From Candidatus Omnitrophota bacterium (GTDB taxonomy: Bacteria; Omnitrophota; Gorgyraeia; Tantalellales; Tantalellaceae): a stretch of DNA of 36,151 nt. Position numbers and translations under genes: made by a program. The notes below the pieces were generated by a model. That model had not been told where the DNA came from. It did not search any database and saw only the letters and a list, made by a program, of their open reading frames with translations. Each line of letters opens with the position of its first letter. The stretch's first letter is position 1. The DNA lies in contig JAJRVD010000102.1 of NCBI GenBank assembly GCA_024277375.1, positions 1 to 36,151 on the forward strand, given 5' to 3'. Positions 17,669 to 25,795 of the stretch are shown here, piece after piece.

Positions 17669-19462
17669 TTATAAATAATATTCAATTATTATCTCTTCCT
17701 TCTTCAGGAGAGATAATACCTTTTTAATGGCGGCTCCGGTTGAATCGTCTTTTGATAACCGCGCGTTAACTTTAAACTTATGGAAATTGCTGTCCCCCAC
17801 ATTGATCACAAGTATCTCATTCGGTTTATTTAACAGCTTAAGTTTCTCGACTTCATAATCATACAGACCATACACAGTTGTGATAAATATCTGTCCGGAA
17901 TCGGTAAATATCCTCGCGAGTTCTCCAAGACGTCTGATATGTTCTTCCCTGTCTTTTCCATCAGAATCAATGCCCCGTAAAAAACTGGAAAGCCCCAGAT
18001 AGTACACTTTATACTTGTTCTTGAAAAGGTACTCTTCAGCGGCTTTAGCTATTTCACGAACCTTTTGTTCGGTGCCTTCTTCGCATCCGGTAAAAACAAT
18101 AAATTTTGATTTATGTCCGAATTTCGTCTCTCTTTCATCGGCAGACACAGCGCCCTTCTCCCACAAATACTCTCTTTCTTCTATGTGTTTTTTAAGGATA
18201 GAGTCTTCACTTGTAAGGCTTTCCAGTATTATTCCACCTCCGGCTATTTCATAATTATCAACTATCACGATCCGGCCCATCGTCTCCACATCACTCACTA
18301 AGTCAAACGCTATAGGGCGCGCCGCTTCAAAAACACATTCGGCGACATCGTGCCGGTCAACCTGCTCTTTATTGCTGACCGTGCTTAATTCTGAAGCGTC
18401 TAAAACGTTTATTATATCAACCAGTTTCACTGTAGTTCTCATCGCGGCAAGCTTTAACTTGTATTTTTTGTCTTTGACCAAAGGATCCCTGCCAACCCAG
18501 AATATATTGGCTTTGAATCTGGAACTCACTTTCGGCATCAGGTCCCTCGACTTGACCATAAGTTCTCCGGGCCGTATATATACTTGTGTAGACAGCGTAA
18601 ACCCTATAGCTTCACCGGCTGCAGCCGTCTCCTTCTCAGGCACGTTAAATGCCTCGACCGACTTAACGGTAGACTCTTTATACGAAGGAAGAAATGTTAC
18701 TTTATCTCCACGCTTTATAGATCCGGATTCGACCGTCCCGGCAACTATCCTTCGATCATCGTTCTCTTGGGTAAACTTATAGATATCCTGCACGGGAAAC
18801 CTGAATGGCAAGTTTTCCGCAATTGCCTGTTTTTTAAGAGCGTCCAACTCATCGAGAACCGTGCCGCCTTTATACCAAGGTGTGTTTTTCGATCTTTCCG
18901 CTATATTATCACCATAAAAAGCACTGACAGGAACAAAACTTATCGGCTCCACCTTAAGCTCTCTTAAAAATGCCGTATACTCCTCTTTTATCTTATCGAA
19001 TACACCTTTATCATAATCAACAAGATCGAGCTTGTTAACAAGGACCACTACCTGATCAATACCTAATAACGACACGAGATATCCGTGCCGTTTTGAATTT
19101 TCTCGTATACCTTCCTTGGCGTCGATCACTAGAAAAGCCGCTTCCGCGTGCGCGGCTCCCGTTACCATATTTTTTAAAAATTCTATATGCCCGGGGGCAT
19201 CGATTATAATATAGTCGCGTTTTTTAGTTTTAAAAAAACAACGAGCCGAATCTATAGTGATCCCCTGAGACTGCTCATCTTTTAGCGCGTCTAAAAGAAA
19301 CGCGTATTCAAACGGTTTGGCGTTCTTCGCGCATGTAGCTTTCACCTGTTCCAGTTTGCCCTCAGGCAAAGAATTCGTATCAGCCAGGAGACGCCCTATT
19401 ACAGTGCTCTTACCATGATCCACATGCCCCACAACAACAATATTCATCTGTTCTCTATTCAC
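17669..19462 (-). CDS. cysN: Sulfate adenylyltransferase large subunit (CysN) with a degenerate APS-kinase domain
   Basis: A 597-residue protein. Residues 1-430 are the CysN GTPase, with GHVDHGKST (12-20), DAPGH (88-92) and NKLD (143-146), followed by the beta-barrel domains. GTP hydrolysis drives APS formation from ATP and sulfate by CysD. Residues 448-597 align with APS kinase (CysC) through the pattern [19 protein letters not shown]. However, the P-loop is TGCEEGTE (458-465) instead of GxSGxGKS, and the DGDxxR motif is replaced by LSSFLR. Kinase activity is therefore most unlikely. The domain may be structural or regulatory, which fits an APS-type reductase that needs no PAPS. It follows cysD by 48 bases. 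Confidence 0.9.
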   Translation of the reverse strand: MNREQMNIVVVGHVDHGKSTVIGRLLADTNSLPEGKLEQVKATCAKNAKPFEYAFLLDALKDEQSQGITIDSARCFFKTKKRDYIIIDAPGHIEFLKNMVTGAAHAEAAFLVIDAKEGIRENSKRHGYLVSLLGIDQVVVLVNKLDLVDYDKGVFDKIKEEYTAFLRELKVEPISFVPVSAFYGDNIAERSKNTPWYKGGTVLDELDALKKQAIAENLPFRFPVQDIYKFTQENDDRRIVAGTVESGSIKRGDKVTFLPSYKESTVKSVEAFNVPEKETAAAGEAIGFTLSTQVYIRPGELMVKSRDLMPKVSSRFKANIFWVGRDPLVKDKKYKLKLAAMRTTVKLVDIINVLDASELSTVSNKEQVDRHDVAECVFEAARPIAFDLVSDVETMGRIVIVDNYEIAGGGIILESLTSEDSILKKHIEEREYLWEKGAVSADERETKFGHKSKFIVFTGCEEGTEQKVREIAKAAEEYLFKNKYKVYYLGLSSFLRGIDSDGKDREEHIRRLGELARIFTDSGQIFITTVYGLYDYEVEKLKLLNKPNEILVINVGDSNFHKFKVNARLSKDDSTGAAIKKVLSLLKKEEIIIEYYL

Positions 19463-19510
19463 TATCTATTCCTTTTTCACGTTATGTTCAATCGCGCAAA
19501 GAGGGTATGC

Positions 19511-20395
19511 TTACATATACCCGTCGCGCCGTAACGTCTCCAATCCCCCACTATCATCTTTATCCTGCGCGCGCCCGGACCTCTCGGCGACATTAACAAA
19601 CTTTCCGCTTCGAAGTTCCTCTATGATCTCTTCGATATTTTTCGCGGTCGACTCAACCGGGTCAGTACACGGATAACAGCCTAAAGACCGATACCTTGTC
19701 CCCTCCCCACGATCAAGATACAACGAAGTAACCGGAATGTTTTCCTTGTAGATGTATTCCCATATATTCAGCTCGGTCCAATCCAGAAGCGGATGTATTC
19801 TTACATGAGTACCGGGCGCGAAATCTGTTTTATATTGATTCCAGAATTCAGGAGGCTGATCACCTACATCCCAGTCATTAGCTTTGTCACGCGGCGAGAA
19901 ATATCTCTCCTTCGACCTTGAACCCTCTTCATCCGCGCGCACGCCGACAATGACCCCTGTATACGGCTCTTTGTTCTCGTCTACAACATACTTATCCTTT
20001 TTGTGGTCGTACCTGTATCTTGGCCATTCTCCGGATAAGGTATGTTTAAGCGCCTCACTTTTAAGAAGCTTACAACACGTTAGCCTATCTACATTTCCGT
20101 CAGGAAAAGTTTGTTTATTATTAAGTGCTTCCGGGTTTTCGCCATAGACAAGATTAAGTTTCAATTCTTTCGCGAGATTATCCCTGTAGTCGATCATCTC
20201 GGGTATCTTGTAATGGGTGTCAATGTGTACCAGGGGGAGCGGAACATGCCCCAGAAAGGCTTTACGAGCAAGCCATAACAGAACGGTGCTGTCCTTGCCT
20301 ATGGACCACAACATGGCAAGATTCTTAAATTCCCGATAAGCTTCTCTTAAAATATGCACACTATGCGCTTCAAGTTGCTCTATTTGATTCATCAT
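19511..20395 (-). CDS. cysD: Sulfate adenylyltransferase small subunit
   Basis: A 294-residue CysD, the catalytic subunit that adenylates sulfate to APS in the cytoplasm. Seen in the sequence are [19 protein letters not shown] (the PP-loop of the ATP pyrophosphatase fold), [11 protein letters not shown], the [14 protein letters not shown] segment, and the C-terminal [14 protein letters not shown] and RSGRAQDKD stretches characteristic of this subunit. The length is close to the usual 300. The partner cysN follows. The region upstream (20401-20690) has no gene: it holds repeat copy R3 and a near direct repeat. Confidence 0.93.
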   Translation of the reverse strand: MMNQIEQLEAHSVHILREAYREFKNLAMLWSIGKDSTVLLWLARKAFLGHVPLPLVHIDTHYKIPEMIDYRDNLAKELKLNLVYGENPEALNNKQTFPDGNVDRLTCCKLLKSEALKHTLSGEWPRYRYDHKKDKYVVDENKEPYTGVIVGVRADEEGSRSKERYFSPRDKANDWDVGDQPPEFWNQYKTDFAPGTHVRIHPLLDWTELNIWEYIYKENIPVTSLYLDRGEGTRYRSLGCYPCTDPVESTAKNIEEIIEELRSGKFVNVAERSGRAQDKDDSGGLETLRRDGYM

Positions 20396-20443
20396 ATTTC
20401 CTTATAAAATTATAGACTCATGCAAAACGCTGTTTTTTTCGAT

Positions 20444-20562
20444 CAGACTATGTCATAATGTAGGGGCTTGATTTATCAAGCCCGTTATATCGGGTTCGAT
20501 AAATCGAACCCCTACAGTATATTGTATACGGCCACCTGCAAAACAAATTACGACACAGCCCG
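20444..20562 (+). repeat. TIR-bearing intergenic element, copy R3
   Basis: Left end CAGACTATGTCATAATGTAG, right end ATTACGACACAGCCCG. The terminal repeats differ at a few positions but the arms (CTTGATTTATCAAG, GGTTCGATAAATCGAACC) are intact, with compensatory changes relative to R1 (TTCATC to TTTATC, GATGAATC to GATAAATC). Outside it, CTTATAAAATTAT at 20401-20413 and CTTTATAAAATTAT at 20591-20604 form a near direct repeat. The rest of the gap to 20690 shows nothing recognisable. Confidence 0.85.
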
Positions 20563-20690
20563 AATGACAAAAGTTCCATTTTGCAGGATCCTTTATAAAA
20601 TTATCAAAAGGAGTCAGAATCTTTAAAAAAGAACTACTAGCCCTACTCTCCTGAATACTGACTACTGTCTTCCGACTTCTTAGCTTTGCC

Positions 20691-21431
20691 CTACTTCCTG
20701 CCTCTAATCACTTTTCCATTTTTTATATGCAGTCCGCATTCTTTCTGTTCCGGTGCTTCCCACCACCACCGGCCGGCACGAACGTCATCACTTTCTTTTA
20801 CCGCTCTTGTGCAAGGAGCACAACCTATGCTTCTGTATCCGGCGTCATGCAACTTATTGTAAGGCACGTCGTTGTCTTTAATGTATTTCCATATATTTTT
20901 TTCTGTCCACCCGAAGAGAGGATTTATCTTTACAAGCGAAAACGCTTCGTCCCATTCCAGAACCTCCATATCAGACCGCGTAACTGCTTGCTCTCTGCGC
21001 AGACCTGTTATCCACGCCTTCAAATTACTCAATTTGCGCTTCAAAGGCTCTATCTTACGAACTTTACAACATAGCTTCCGGCTCTCAATACTATCATAAA
21101 AAAGATTCGGCCCGAATTCTGACGTCATTTTTTCCACATCTGCCCGCTCAGGAAACAACATTTCAATATCCATACCATATTTACTTATTGTCCCGGCTAT
21201 CACATCATATGTTTGGCTCGGAAGACGGCCTGTATCAAGAGTAAAGATCTGCATTCTTTCAGACGCGCGAGCTATCATCTCCGTAAGAACCTGATCTTCA
21301 GCGCTTATACTTGAAGCCAAAGCGACATTGTCAGGTCCAAAAAACTCCGCGGCCCAAGCGATAATTTCTTCAGCCGAAAAATCCTTTAGCTTTTCCTGAT
21401 ATTCCGCAATATCCTCTTTCGTTATTTTCAT
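20691..21431 (-). CDS. cysH: Adenylyl-sulfate (APS) reductase, Fe-S type, thioredoxin dependent
   Basis: A 246-residue CysH that reduces the activated sulfate made by CysDN to sulfite. The PP-loop region is SSISAEDQVLTEM, and LDTGRLPSQTYD follows. Four cysteines for a [4Fe-4S] cluster are present: Cys121-Cys122 (RKLCCKVRK) and Cys204/Cys207 (GCAPCTR). The cluster marks the APS-reducing group rather than the cluster-free PAPS reductases of enterobacteria. The catalytic cysteine is Cys232 in KECGLH. Using APS directly means that no APS kinase is required, which agrees with the degenerate kinase domain on CysN. It is flanked by repeats R3 and R4. Confidence 0.92.
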   Translation of the reverse strand: MKITKEDIAEYQEKLKDFSAEEIIAWAAEFFGPDNVALASSISAEDQVLTEMIARASERMQIFTLDTGRLPSQTYDVIAGTISKYGMDIEMLFPERADVEKMTSEFGPNLFYDSIESRKLCCKVRKIEPLKRKLSNLKAWITGLRREQAVTRSDMEVLEWDEAFSLVKINPLFGWTEKNIWKYIKDNDVPYNKLHDAGYRSIGCAPCTRAVKESDDVRAGRWWWEAPEQKECGLHIKNGKVIRGRK

Positions 21432-21458
21432 TTATCCGCCTCCTGTCATTTTCGCGAA

Positions 21459-21608
21459 CAGACTGTGCTATTATAACGGGCTTGATATTACCTTTTAATC
21501 CCCCGCCCGGGTTTACCCGGGGCGCTCTGTCGTCGTGTAGGGGTTCGATTTATCGAACCCGCTATAACGGGCTTGCTGGATCAAGCCCCTACATTATGAC
21601 ACAATCTG
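21459..21608 (-). repeat. TIR-bearing intergenic element, copy R4 (inverted, with inserted block)
   Basis: The core is in opposite orientation to the other copies: GTAGGGGTTCGATTTATCGA near 21537 runs to CATTATGACACAATCTG at 21608, whose inverse matches the left terminus CAGACTGTGTCATAATG. A second left-like end, CAGACTGTGCTATTATAACG, sits at 21459, and a GC-rich block with CCCGGGTTTACCCGGG (about 21507-21522) lies between. This looks like a rearranged or composite copy. No coding potential. Confidence 0.7.
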
Positions 21609-21898
21609 GAAAACGGGAATCCAGCAATGCTATATCTGGTATTCCGGTACATCAACCTTCTCCCTGCCGTACTCGATCTTATTCCACGCCCTTTCATGAA
21701 AATAATACAATATGAATTTGGTTATGGCCTCTACCCCGCCGATAGAGACCGCCAATACGACCTTACCTGTAATAAGCCACGCGATCAAAAAAGTATCTAT
21801 CGTGCCTGTCACACGCCATGAAATCGCTTTTGCTATGCTTCTTTTATGTTTTTCCATGTTTAGCCTCGCACTGTCATTCCCGTGAAAACGGAAATCTA
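21609..21898. repeat. Stop-codon-spanning repeat flanking the DUF2061 gene
   Basis: On the minus strand, TACCAGATATAG followed by CATTGCTGGATTCCCGTTTT forms the end of the DUF2061 gene (21609-21641). On the other side of that gene, TAGATTTCCGTTTTCACGGG and AATGACAG (21871-21898) form the end of the TusA-like gene. TACCAGATATAG also forms the end of the Rrf2 gene (26248-26259). These are parts of one repeat family carrying a TTCCCGTTTTCACGGGAA hairpin. The interval between the two blocks is the DUF2061 gene itself. Confidence 0.55.
21630..21857 (-). CDS. DUF2061 small membrane protein
   Basis: A 75-residue protein beginning MEKHKRSIAKAISWRVTGTI and continuing DTFLIAWLITGK, IGGVEAITKFILYYFHERAWN. 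This is the DUF2061 signature: two membrane helices (about 17-32 and 34-53) after a basic start, with the conserved HERAWN motif. DUF2061 proteins often sit beside, or are fused to, sulfate-activation genes, but no biochemical role is established as far as I know. Here it lies between cysH and the TusA-like gene. Its last codons and stop (Tyr-Gln-Ile-stop) come from a dispersed repeat, so the natural C-terminus may have been replaced. Confidence 0.85.
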   Translation of the reverse strand: MEKHKRSIAKAISWRVTGTIDTFLIAWLITGKVVLAVSIGGVEAITKFILYYFHERAWNKIEYGREKVDVPEYQI

Positions 21899-22129
21899 TT
21901 TCTTTTCAATAACCACCTTAAATGTTCTGTCCAGAGGAACAACTTTAAGCACCTTATGCCCTTCTTCTTTAAGGCTTCTCGGCACATTAAGGATAGCATC
22001 ACCTTCGTCCAGAATAACTTCTAAAAGCTCCCCCGATGCGATCTCTTCCAATGCCACTTTGACCTTAACCAGGTTCAACGGACATACAACACCTTCCAGG
22101 TCTATTGCCTTCTCTATTTTAAACTCCAT
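21896..22129 (-). CDS. TusA-family sulfur carrier
   Basis: A 77-residue TusA-like protein. The active motif is LEGVVCPLNLVKVKVAL, with the persulfide-forming cysteine at 17 in Cys-Pro-x4-Lys context, followed by the usual beta-alpha-beta-beta pattern. Family members carry sulfur as a persulfide between enzymes or help reductive sulfur steps. Its start overlaps the end of the JAMM-sulfite reductase gene by 11 bases, so the two are translated together. That points to a role in handling sulfide or sulfane sulfur next to sulfite reduction or carrier loading. Exact partners are not known. Confidence 0.88.
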   Translation of the reverse strand: MEFKIEKAIDLEGVVCPLNLVKVKVALEEIASGELLEVILDEGDAILNVPRSLKEEGHKVLKVVPLDRTFKVVIEKK

Positions 22130-23498
22130 CTAATATCTCCTTCTTAACTTTCTCCTCACCGACACGATCGATACAATGGCCAAAACGCTCTTTTTTGCGG
22201 CCATGCTTTCTATATAACTCAACAGTTCGATCAATTAACACCATAAGCTCTTTCTCGTCCGCTATCAAAACCTTGAGCTTCGTAGCCAAACGAGGTTTTT
22301 TACCCATAGTACCCCCAACAAAAAGGCTGTACCCCTTCTTGTCTACTACCCAGGTATCCGTGGGGCATGTAGATGTACATATACTGCAGAAAATACATTT
22401 ATCGACGTTAAGCTTATACTCGTCATTCTCTTTATATATCGCGCCGGTGGGACAAACATTCACGCAAAGGTCACAATTTATACATTCTTCTTTCTCCCAT
22501 TTTGGCAATATCCCGCCCATGACACCTATATCGTTCTCCGTTGCTTTCGCGCAATTGTGCGGACACCCCGTAACGGAAAACTTGAACTTATGGGGCGTAT
22601 CTTTTCTGAAATATTCGTCATCCAGCCTTGCGGCGAGTTTTTTTGTATTTATAATTCCCCACCGACAAGTTGTATCACCCGGACATGCCACTACTATGCG
22701 TATCCTCGGACCGCAAGCACCCATTTCAATGTCGGCGCTTTTAAGGTCCGCACGCGCTTGCACCAAGTCCCCGCCTTTAACATTATGAATTTCAACACCC
22801 TGACGAGTAGAAAGATGAACCTCCCCATCGGCGTACTTATCAGAAACTTCAGCTATTTTTTTTAGCTGTGCCGCATTTAAGTCCCCGCCCACAACATGCA
22901 ATCTCATCGCATACAAGCCTTTTTGCTTTTGCTGTATAATGCCAATTTGTTTAAGCGCCGCCGGATCGCTCTCGTCTACCCGTATATTACCGGAATCAAC
23001 CGCAGGAGCTGCCTCTGGCAGCGAACATTTTTCCACTTCCAGCTCCACTTCACTAACCTTACCGGATACGATACTAAACGCTTTGATGGTCTTAGTATTA
23101 TCCACCAGAGAAACTATCAAATAAACTATCTTCGGATCAAAAGCGAGTTTTATATCCTCGTCGGATGGCCTCGCCGGCGAAGCCGGATGGCTGTGATATA
23201 CAGCAACCACTTCCCTGCCTTTAGCACGCGCCGCTTTCACCACCTCAAACTGTTCTTTAGGATCAAAAGAAAAATGCTCTTCGCTTTTATCCGTATTGGT
23301 CATAGGGCACACTTCACTAATCTCTGTAATCCCGAGCGAGGCCGGAGGCTCCTCCCCTGTCATCCCGAGCGAGGCCGGAGGCCGAGCCGAGGGATCTATA
23401 ACGTTCCCCGTCAAATATCCACAAGCTTCTATCGGCGCGTCTTTCTCCGCGTGCGCGAAAAGTCTATCCTTTATATTCTCACTTATCCTTAATTTCAT
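22119..23498 (-). CDS. Fusion: JAMM (HcyD/Mec-like) metalloprotease plus siroheme sulfite reductase with two 4Fe-4S ferredoxin motifs
   Basis: A 459-residue two-enzyme chain. Residues 1-155 are a JAMM domain with all zinc and catalytic residues: Glu24, His102-Ser-His104, Ser112 and Asp115. Such domains (HcyD, Mec+) trim the carrier C-terminus and free the amino acid from it. Residues 175-459 are a small sulfite reductase of the AsrC/Fsr type. HLSTRQGVEIHN is followed by Cys272-x5-Cys278 and Cys312-x3-Cys316 for siroheme-[4Fe-4S], then ferredoxin motifs Cys339/342/345/349 and Cys368/371/374/378. It would reduce sulfite to sulfide in the cytoplasm. Residues 34-58 are encoded by an inserted dispersed repeat, between EACGYLTGN and the next strand. 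TusA follows, hcyF precedes. The joining of the two activities in one frame is clear; both activities are inferred. Confidence 0.9.
   Translation of the reverse strand: MKLRISENIKDRLFAHAEKDAPIEACGYLTGNVIDPSARPPASLGMTGEEPPASLGITEISEVCPMTNTDKSEEHFSFDPKEQFEVVKAARAKGREVVAVYHSHPASPARPSDEDIKLAFDPKIVYLIVSLVDNTKTIKAFSIVSGKVSEVELEVEKCSLPEAAPAVDSGNIRVDESDPAALKQIGIIQQKQKGLYAMRLHVVGGDLNAAQLKKIAEVSDKYADGEVHLSTRQGVEIHNVKGGDLVQARADLKSADIEMGACGPRIRIVVACPGDTTCRWGIINTKKLAARLDDEYFRKDTPHKFKFSVTGCPHNCAKATENDIGVMGGILPKWEKEECINCDLCVNVCPTGAIYKENDEYKLNVDKCIFCSICTSTCPTDTWVVDKKGYSLFVGGTMGKKPRLATKLKVLIADEKELMVLIDRTVELYRKHGRKKERFGHCIDRVGEEKVKKEILDGV
23325..23400. repeat. Dispersed palindromic repeat inserted in frame in a coding region
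   Basis: ATCCCGAGCGAGGCCGGAGG occurs twice (from 23329 and from 23362). The second copy continues CCGAGCCGAGGGATCTATA to 23400, nearly the inverse of the intergenic repeat at 11050-11092. It is translated as Ile-Asp-Pro-Ser-Ala-Arg-Pro-Pro and two Pro-Ala-Ser-Leu-Gly units within the JAMM domain. The same repeat holds a TAG in another frame, which it supplies as the metY stop; here the frame avoids it. Confidence 0.8.
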
Positions 23499-23535
23499 GC
23501 TAGTTTCCCCCGTTATTCCTCAATATACTTTCGGT

Positions 23536-23606
23536 ATAATGATGTAGGGGCTTGACTCATCAAGCCCGTTATAATGGGTTCGATAAATCGAACCCCTACA
23601 ATATTT
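23536..23606 (+). repeat. Intergenic element core, copy R5 (no terminal repeats)
   Basis: ATAATGATGTAGGGGCTTGA leads into CTTGACTCATCAAG and GGTTCGATAAATCGAACC and ends CCCTACAATATTT. The two hairpin arms are kept but both termini seen in R2 are missing. It ends at the stop codon of the ThiF-like gene and fills the space to the JAMM-sulfite reductase gene. Confidence 0.8.
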
Positions 23607-24416
23607 CTACATTCTGCTCCGCAAGTCACACATCGCCTGTTCAGCATCTACAAGTTCAGTAACCGTTGGATTATCTCCGCATATCGGACAATTAGGATTT
23701 TTCTTAACCGGCGCGGTTCTGAATGTCATATTAAGAGCGTCAAATACCAGAAGACGGTTCGTCAGAAGCTCTCCCTCTCCTATAAAAAACTTCAACACTT
23801 CCGCCGCTTGTATCGTACCTAACATACCCGCGATTGCGCCCAGAACCCCTGCCTGAGAACATGTCGGAACCGCGTCCTTCGGGGGAGGAGAATTAAAAAC
23901 ACACCTGTAGCATGCCTCCCCTGGAACATACGTCATCGTTTGACCATCAAACCTTAATATACCGCCATGCGAAAATGGTTTTTTGTTAAAAACACACGCG
24001 TCATTAATAAGAAATTTTGCCGGAAAATTGTCAGTACCATCCACAATGAAGTCATAATCTTTAATTATTCCCTCTATATTATTCGCGAATACCAGTTCTT
24101 TGTAAGTTACAACTTTTACATCAGGATTTATGGCCTCCATCTTTTCTTTGGCAGATTCCACCTTAGGCTTGTTTAAGTCAGGCGTAAAATGTATTACCTG
24201 CCTTTGCAAATTCGTCCGGTCCACAACGTCACCGTCAACTATACCGATTGTCCCCACGCCCGCCGCCGCCAAATACAGCGCCGCCGGAGCGCCGAGCCCG
24301 CCAGCCCCGATGATCAGGACCTTGCCGTTCATGATCTTTTCCTGGCCGGTGACACCAACATTCTGTAATATTATGTGTCTCGAATATCTCTCTAATTGTT
24401 CATCAGTGAACTTCAT
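23607..24416 (-). CDS. ThiF/MoeB/HcyF-type E1-like adenylyltransferase
   Basis: A 269-residue E1-like enzyme. It starts with LERYSRHIILQNVG, then the nucleotide-binding VLIIGAGGLGAPAALYLAAAGVG (about 32-54) and DGDVVDRTNLQRQ, the latter providing the acidic and arginine residues for ATP. Zinc cysteines occur in ACYRCVF and NCPICGD, and a further cysteine in PTCSQAGVLG. It adenylates the C-terminal glycine of a ubiquitin-like sulfur carrier, the step before thiocarboxylate formation. No rhodanese domain is attached, so sulfur must come from another source, presumably sulfide from the neighbouring reductase or TusA. The carrier gene and metY lie just upstream. By context it is the HcyF equivalent; a ThiF or MoeB role cannot be excluded, though no thiamine or molybdopterin genes are present. 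Confidence 0.88.
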   Translation of the reverse strand: MKFTDEQLERYSRHIILQNVGVTGQEKIMNGKVLIIGAGGLGAPAALYLAAAGVGTIGIVDGDVVDRTNLQRQVIHFTPDLNKPKVESAKEKMEAINPDVKVVTYKELVFANNIEGIIKDYDFIVDGTDNFPAKFLINDACVFNKKPFSHGGILRFDGQTMTYVPGEACYRCVFNSPPPKDAVPTCSQAGVLGAIAGMLGTIQAAEVLKFFIGEGELLTNRLLVFDALNMTFRTAPVKKNPNCPICGDNPTVTELVDAEQAMCDLRSRM

Positions 24417-24461
24417 TACAACCTTCTCCTATTGTCATTCTAAGCAAACCGCCACTCTCTT

Positions 24462-24502
24462 TGTCCTCCTGAGCGAGTCCGCAGGCCGAGTCGAAGGATC
24501 TA
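24462..24502. repeat. Diverged copy of the CCGAGCGAGG repeat, supplying the metY stop
   Basis: TGTCCTCCTGAGCGAGTCCG continues CAGGCCGAGTCGAAGGATCT to 24501. It is a diverged copy of the repeat at 11050 and 23362. On the minus strand its terminal ATAGATCC gives the TAG stop of metY (24500-24502). Confidence 0.65.
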
Positions 24503-25738
24503 TATCCCCACTAACGCGCTCCTAATGTCATCTATCACATCACCCTCGTCTTCAATCCCTACAGCAAGTCTTAGCATAGTGTCTCTCACACCCATATCTT
24601 TTTTCGTCGCCTCGTCATACTCGCAAAATATTGTCGACTCAGGATGCAGAATAAGCGTCCTATTATCGTTTAAATTAGTCGCTCTTCTCACCAACTCAAG
24701 TTTATTCAAAAACGCGAAACACTCTTCTTTTGACGCCAGATCAAACGTCAGAATACTACTCGGTTTGTTCCCAAACTGTTTTTCAGAGATCTCATGATAC
24801 TTAGAACTTTTTAGTCCCGGATAGTTAACGGCCTTCACTTTAGACGCACTTTCCAAAAATTCAGCTATCACTAGAGCATTCTTACATGAAACGTCAACCC
24901 GCAGCGTAAGCGTCTCAAGCCCCAGGCTTTGTGCCGCGGCATTTTGAGGAGACATACACGCTCCCAGATTTCTGTATACTTCCTGCCGCAACTTACTGAT
25001 CAAAACGAACGGTCCGAGTTTTTTAGCGTCAGGGGCAAGTTTACTGTTCTTACTCCAATCGTATGACCCGTTATCTATCACAAGTCCTCCAACTGTCGTT
25101 GCGCCACCTGATATATACTTGGTACTGGAAAGCACCTCAACATCCACACCAAATGCCTTTGAATCGAATATATATGGAGGTGTAAGCGTAGTATCAGCCA
25201 CAACCAAAACTCCCTTGGCTTTAGCCACATCCGCTAAAGCTTTAATATCAGCAACTTCAAGCTGTGGATTAGTAATAGTTTCCAGGAATAAGATCCTGGT
25301 TTTATCATTTATTAGACTACTCACATTACCTACATCCGTCATATCCGCATAGCGTGTCTCAAGACCCCAATCCTTGAATGTCCTTTCAAACAAAGAATAC
25401 GTGTTCCCAAACAAATGCTTACTCGTAACAATATTGTCTCCTGCCTGGCATACAGCTAAAATAACATTTGAGATCGCCGCCATCCCGCTCGATAACGCTA
25501 TAACCCCGACGGCATCTGTAACCGCCCTTATTTTCTGCTCAAAATGTTCAACAGTAGGATTAGATATACGCGAATACATATGTGCGGGCTTTTTGCCCTG
25601 AAACGCGAGCTCGATATCCTCCGCTGACTCATATTCAAATGCTACGTTATTATAGGTAGGCATATGAAGTGACCCATGTGGATCTTTCTTCAAAAAACCC
25701 CTATGCAATATCTTCGTCGTAAAACTTAATTTCTTCAT
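24500..25738 (-). CDS. metY: O-acetyl/O-succinylhomoserine sulfhydrylase (MetY-like) PLP enzyme
   Basis: A 412-residue member of the Cys/Met metabolism PLP family. Features seen are FTTKILHRGF, MYSRISNPTVEHFEQKI, ALSSGMAAISNVI, ETITNPQLEVADI, ADTTLTPPYIF and the lysine-bearing SSTKYISGGATTVGG. It ends with RLAVGIEDEGDVIDDI. These enzymes replace the acyl group of an activated homoserine by a sulfur nucleophile. Next to a ThiS-like carrier, an E1 and a JAMM protease, the sulfur donor is most likely the carrier thiocarboxylate, as shown for MetY of Wolinella succinogenes. Cystathionine gamma-synthase or lyase activity cannot be excluded from motifs alone. The stop codon lies in a dispersed repeat. 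Confidence 0.88.
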   Translation of the reverse strand: MKKLSFTTKILHRGFLKKDPHGSLHMPTYNNVAFEYESAEDIELAFQGKKPAHMYSRISNPTVEHFEQKIRAVTDAVGVIALSSGMAAISNVILAVCQAGDNIVTSKHLFGNTYSLFERTFKDWGLETRYADMTDVGNVSSLINDKTRILFLETITNPQLEVADIKALADVAKAKGVLVVADTTLTPPYIFDSKAFGVDVEVLSSTKYISGGATTVGGLVIDNGSYDWSKNSKLAPDAKKLGPFVLISKLRQEVYRNLGACMSPQNAAAQSLGLETLTLRVDVSCKNALVIAEFLESASKVKAVNYPGLKSSKYHEISEKQFGNKPSSILTFDLASKEECFAFLNKLELVRRATNLNDNRTLILHPESTIFCEYDEATKKDMGVRDTMLRLAVGIEDEGDVIDDIRSALVGI

Positions 25739-25795
25739 ACTAATCCCCTCTTAAATATCTTTCAGTCGACTTCAGCATCCCCAAGACTCGTCATT

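Noticed and set aside
17669-19462. Bifunctional CysNC with active APS kinase
   Set aside because: The P-loop and DGD motifs of the kinase domain are lost, so only the CysN activity is supported.
22896-23492. A 198-codon open frame on the plus strand
   Set aside because: It lies opposite the JAMM-sulfite reductase gene, whose motifs are complete, and its translation has no recognisable features.
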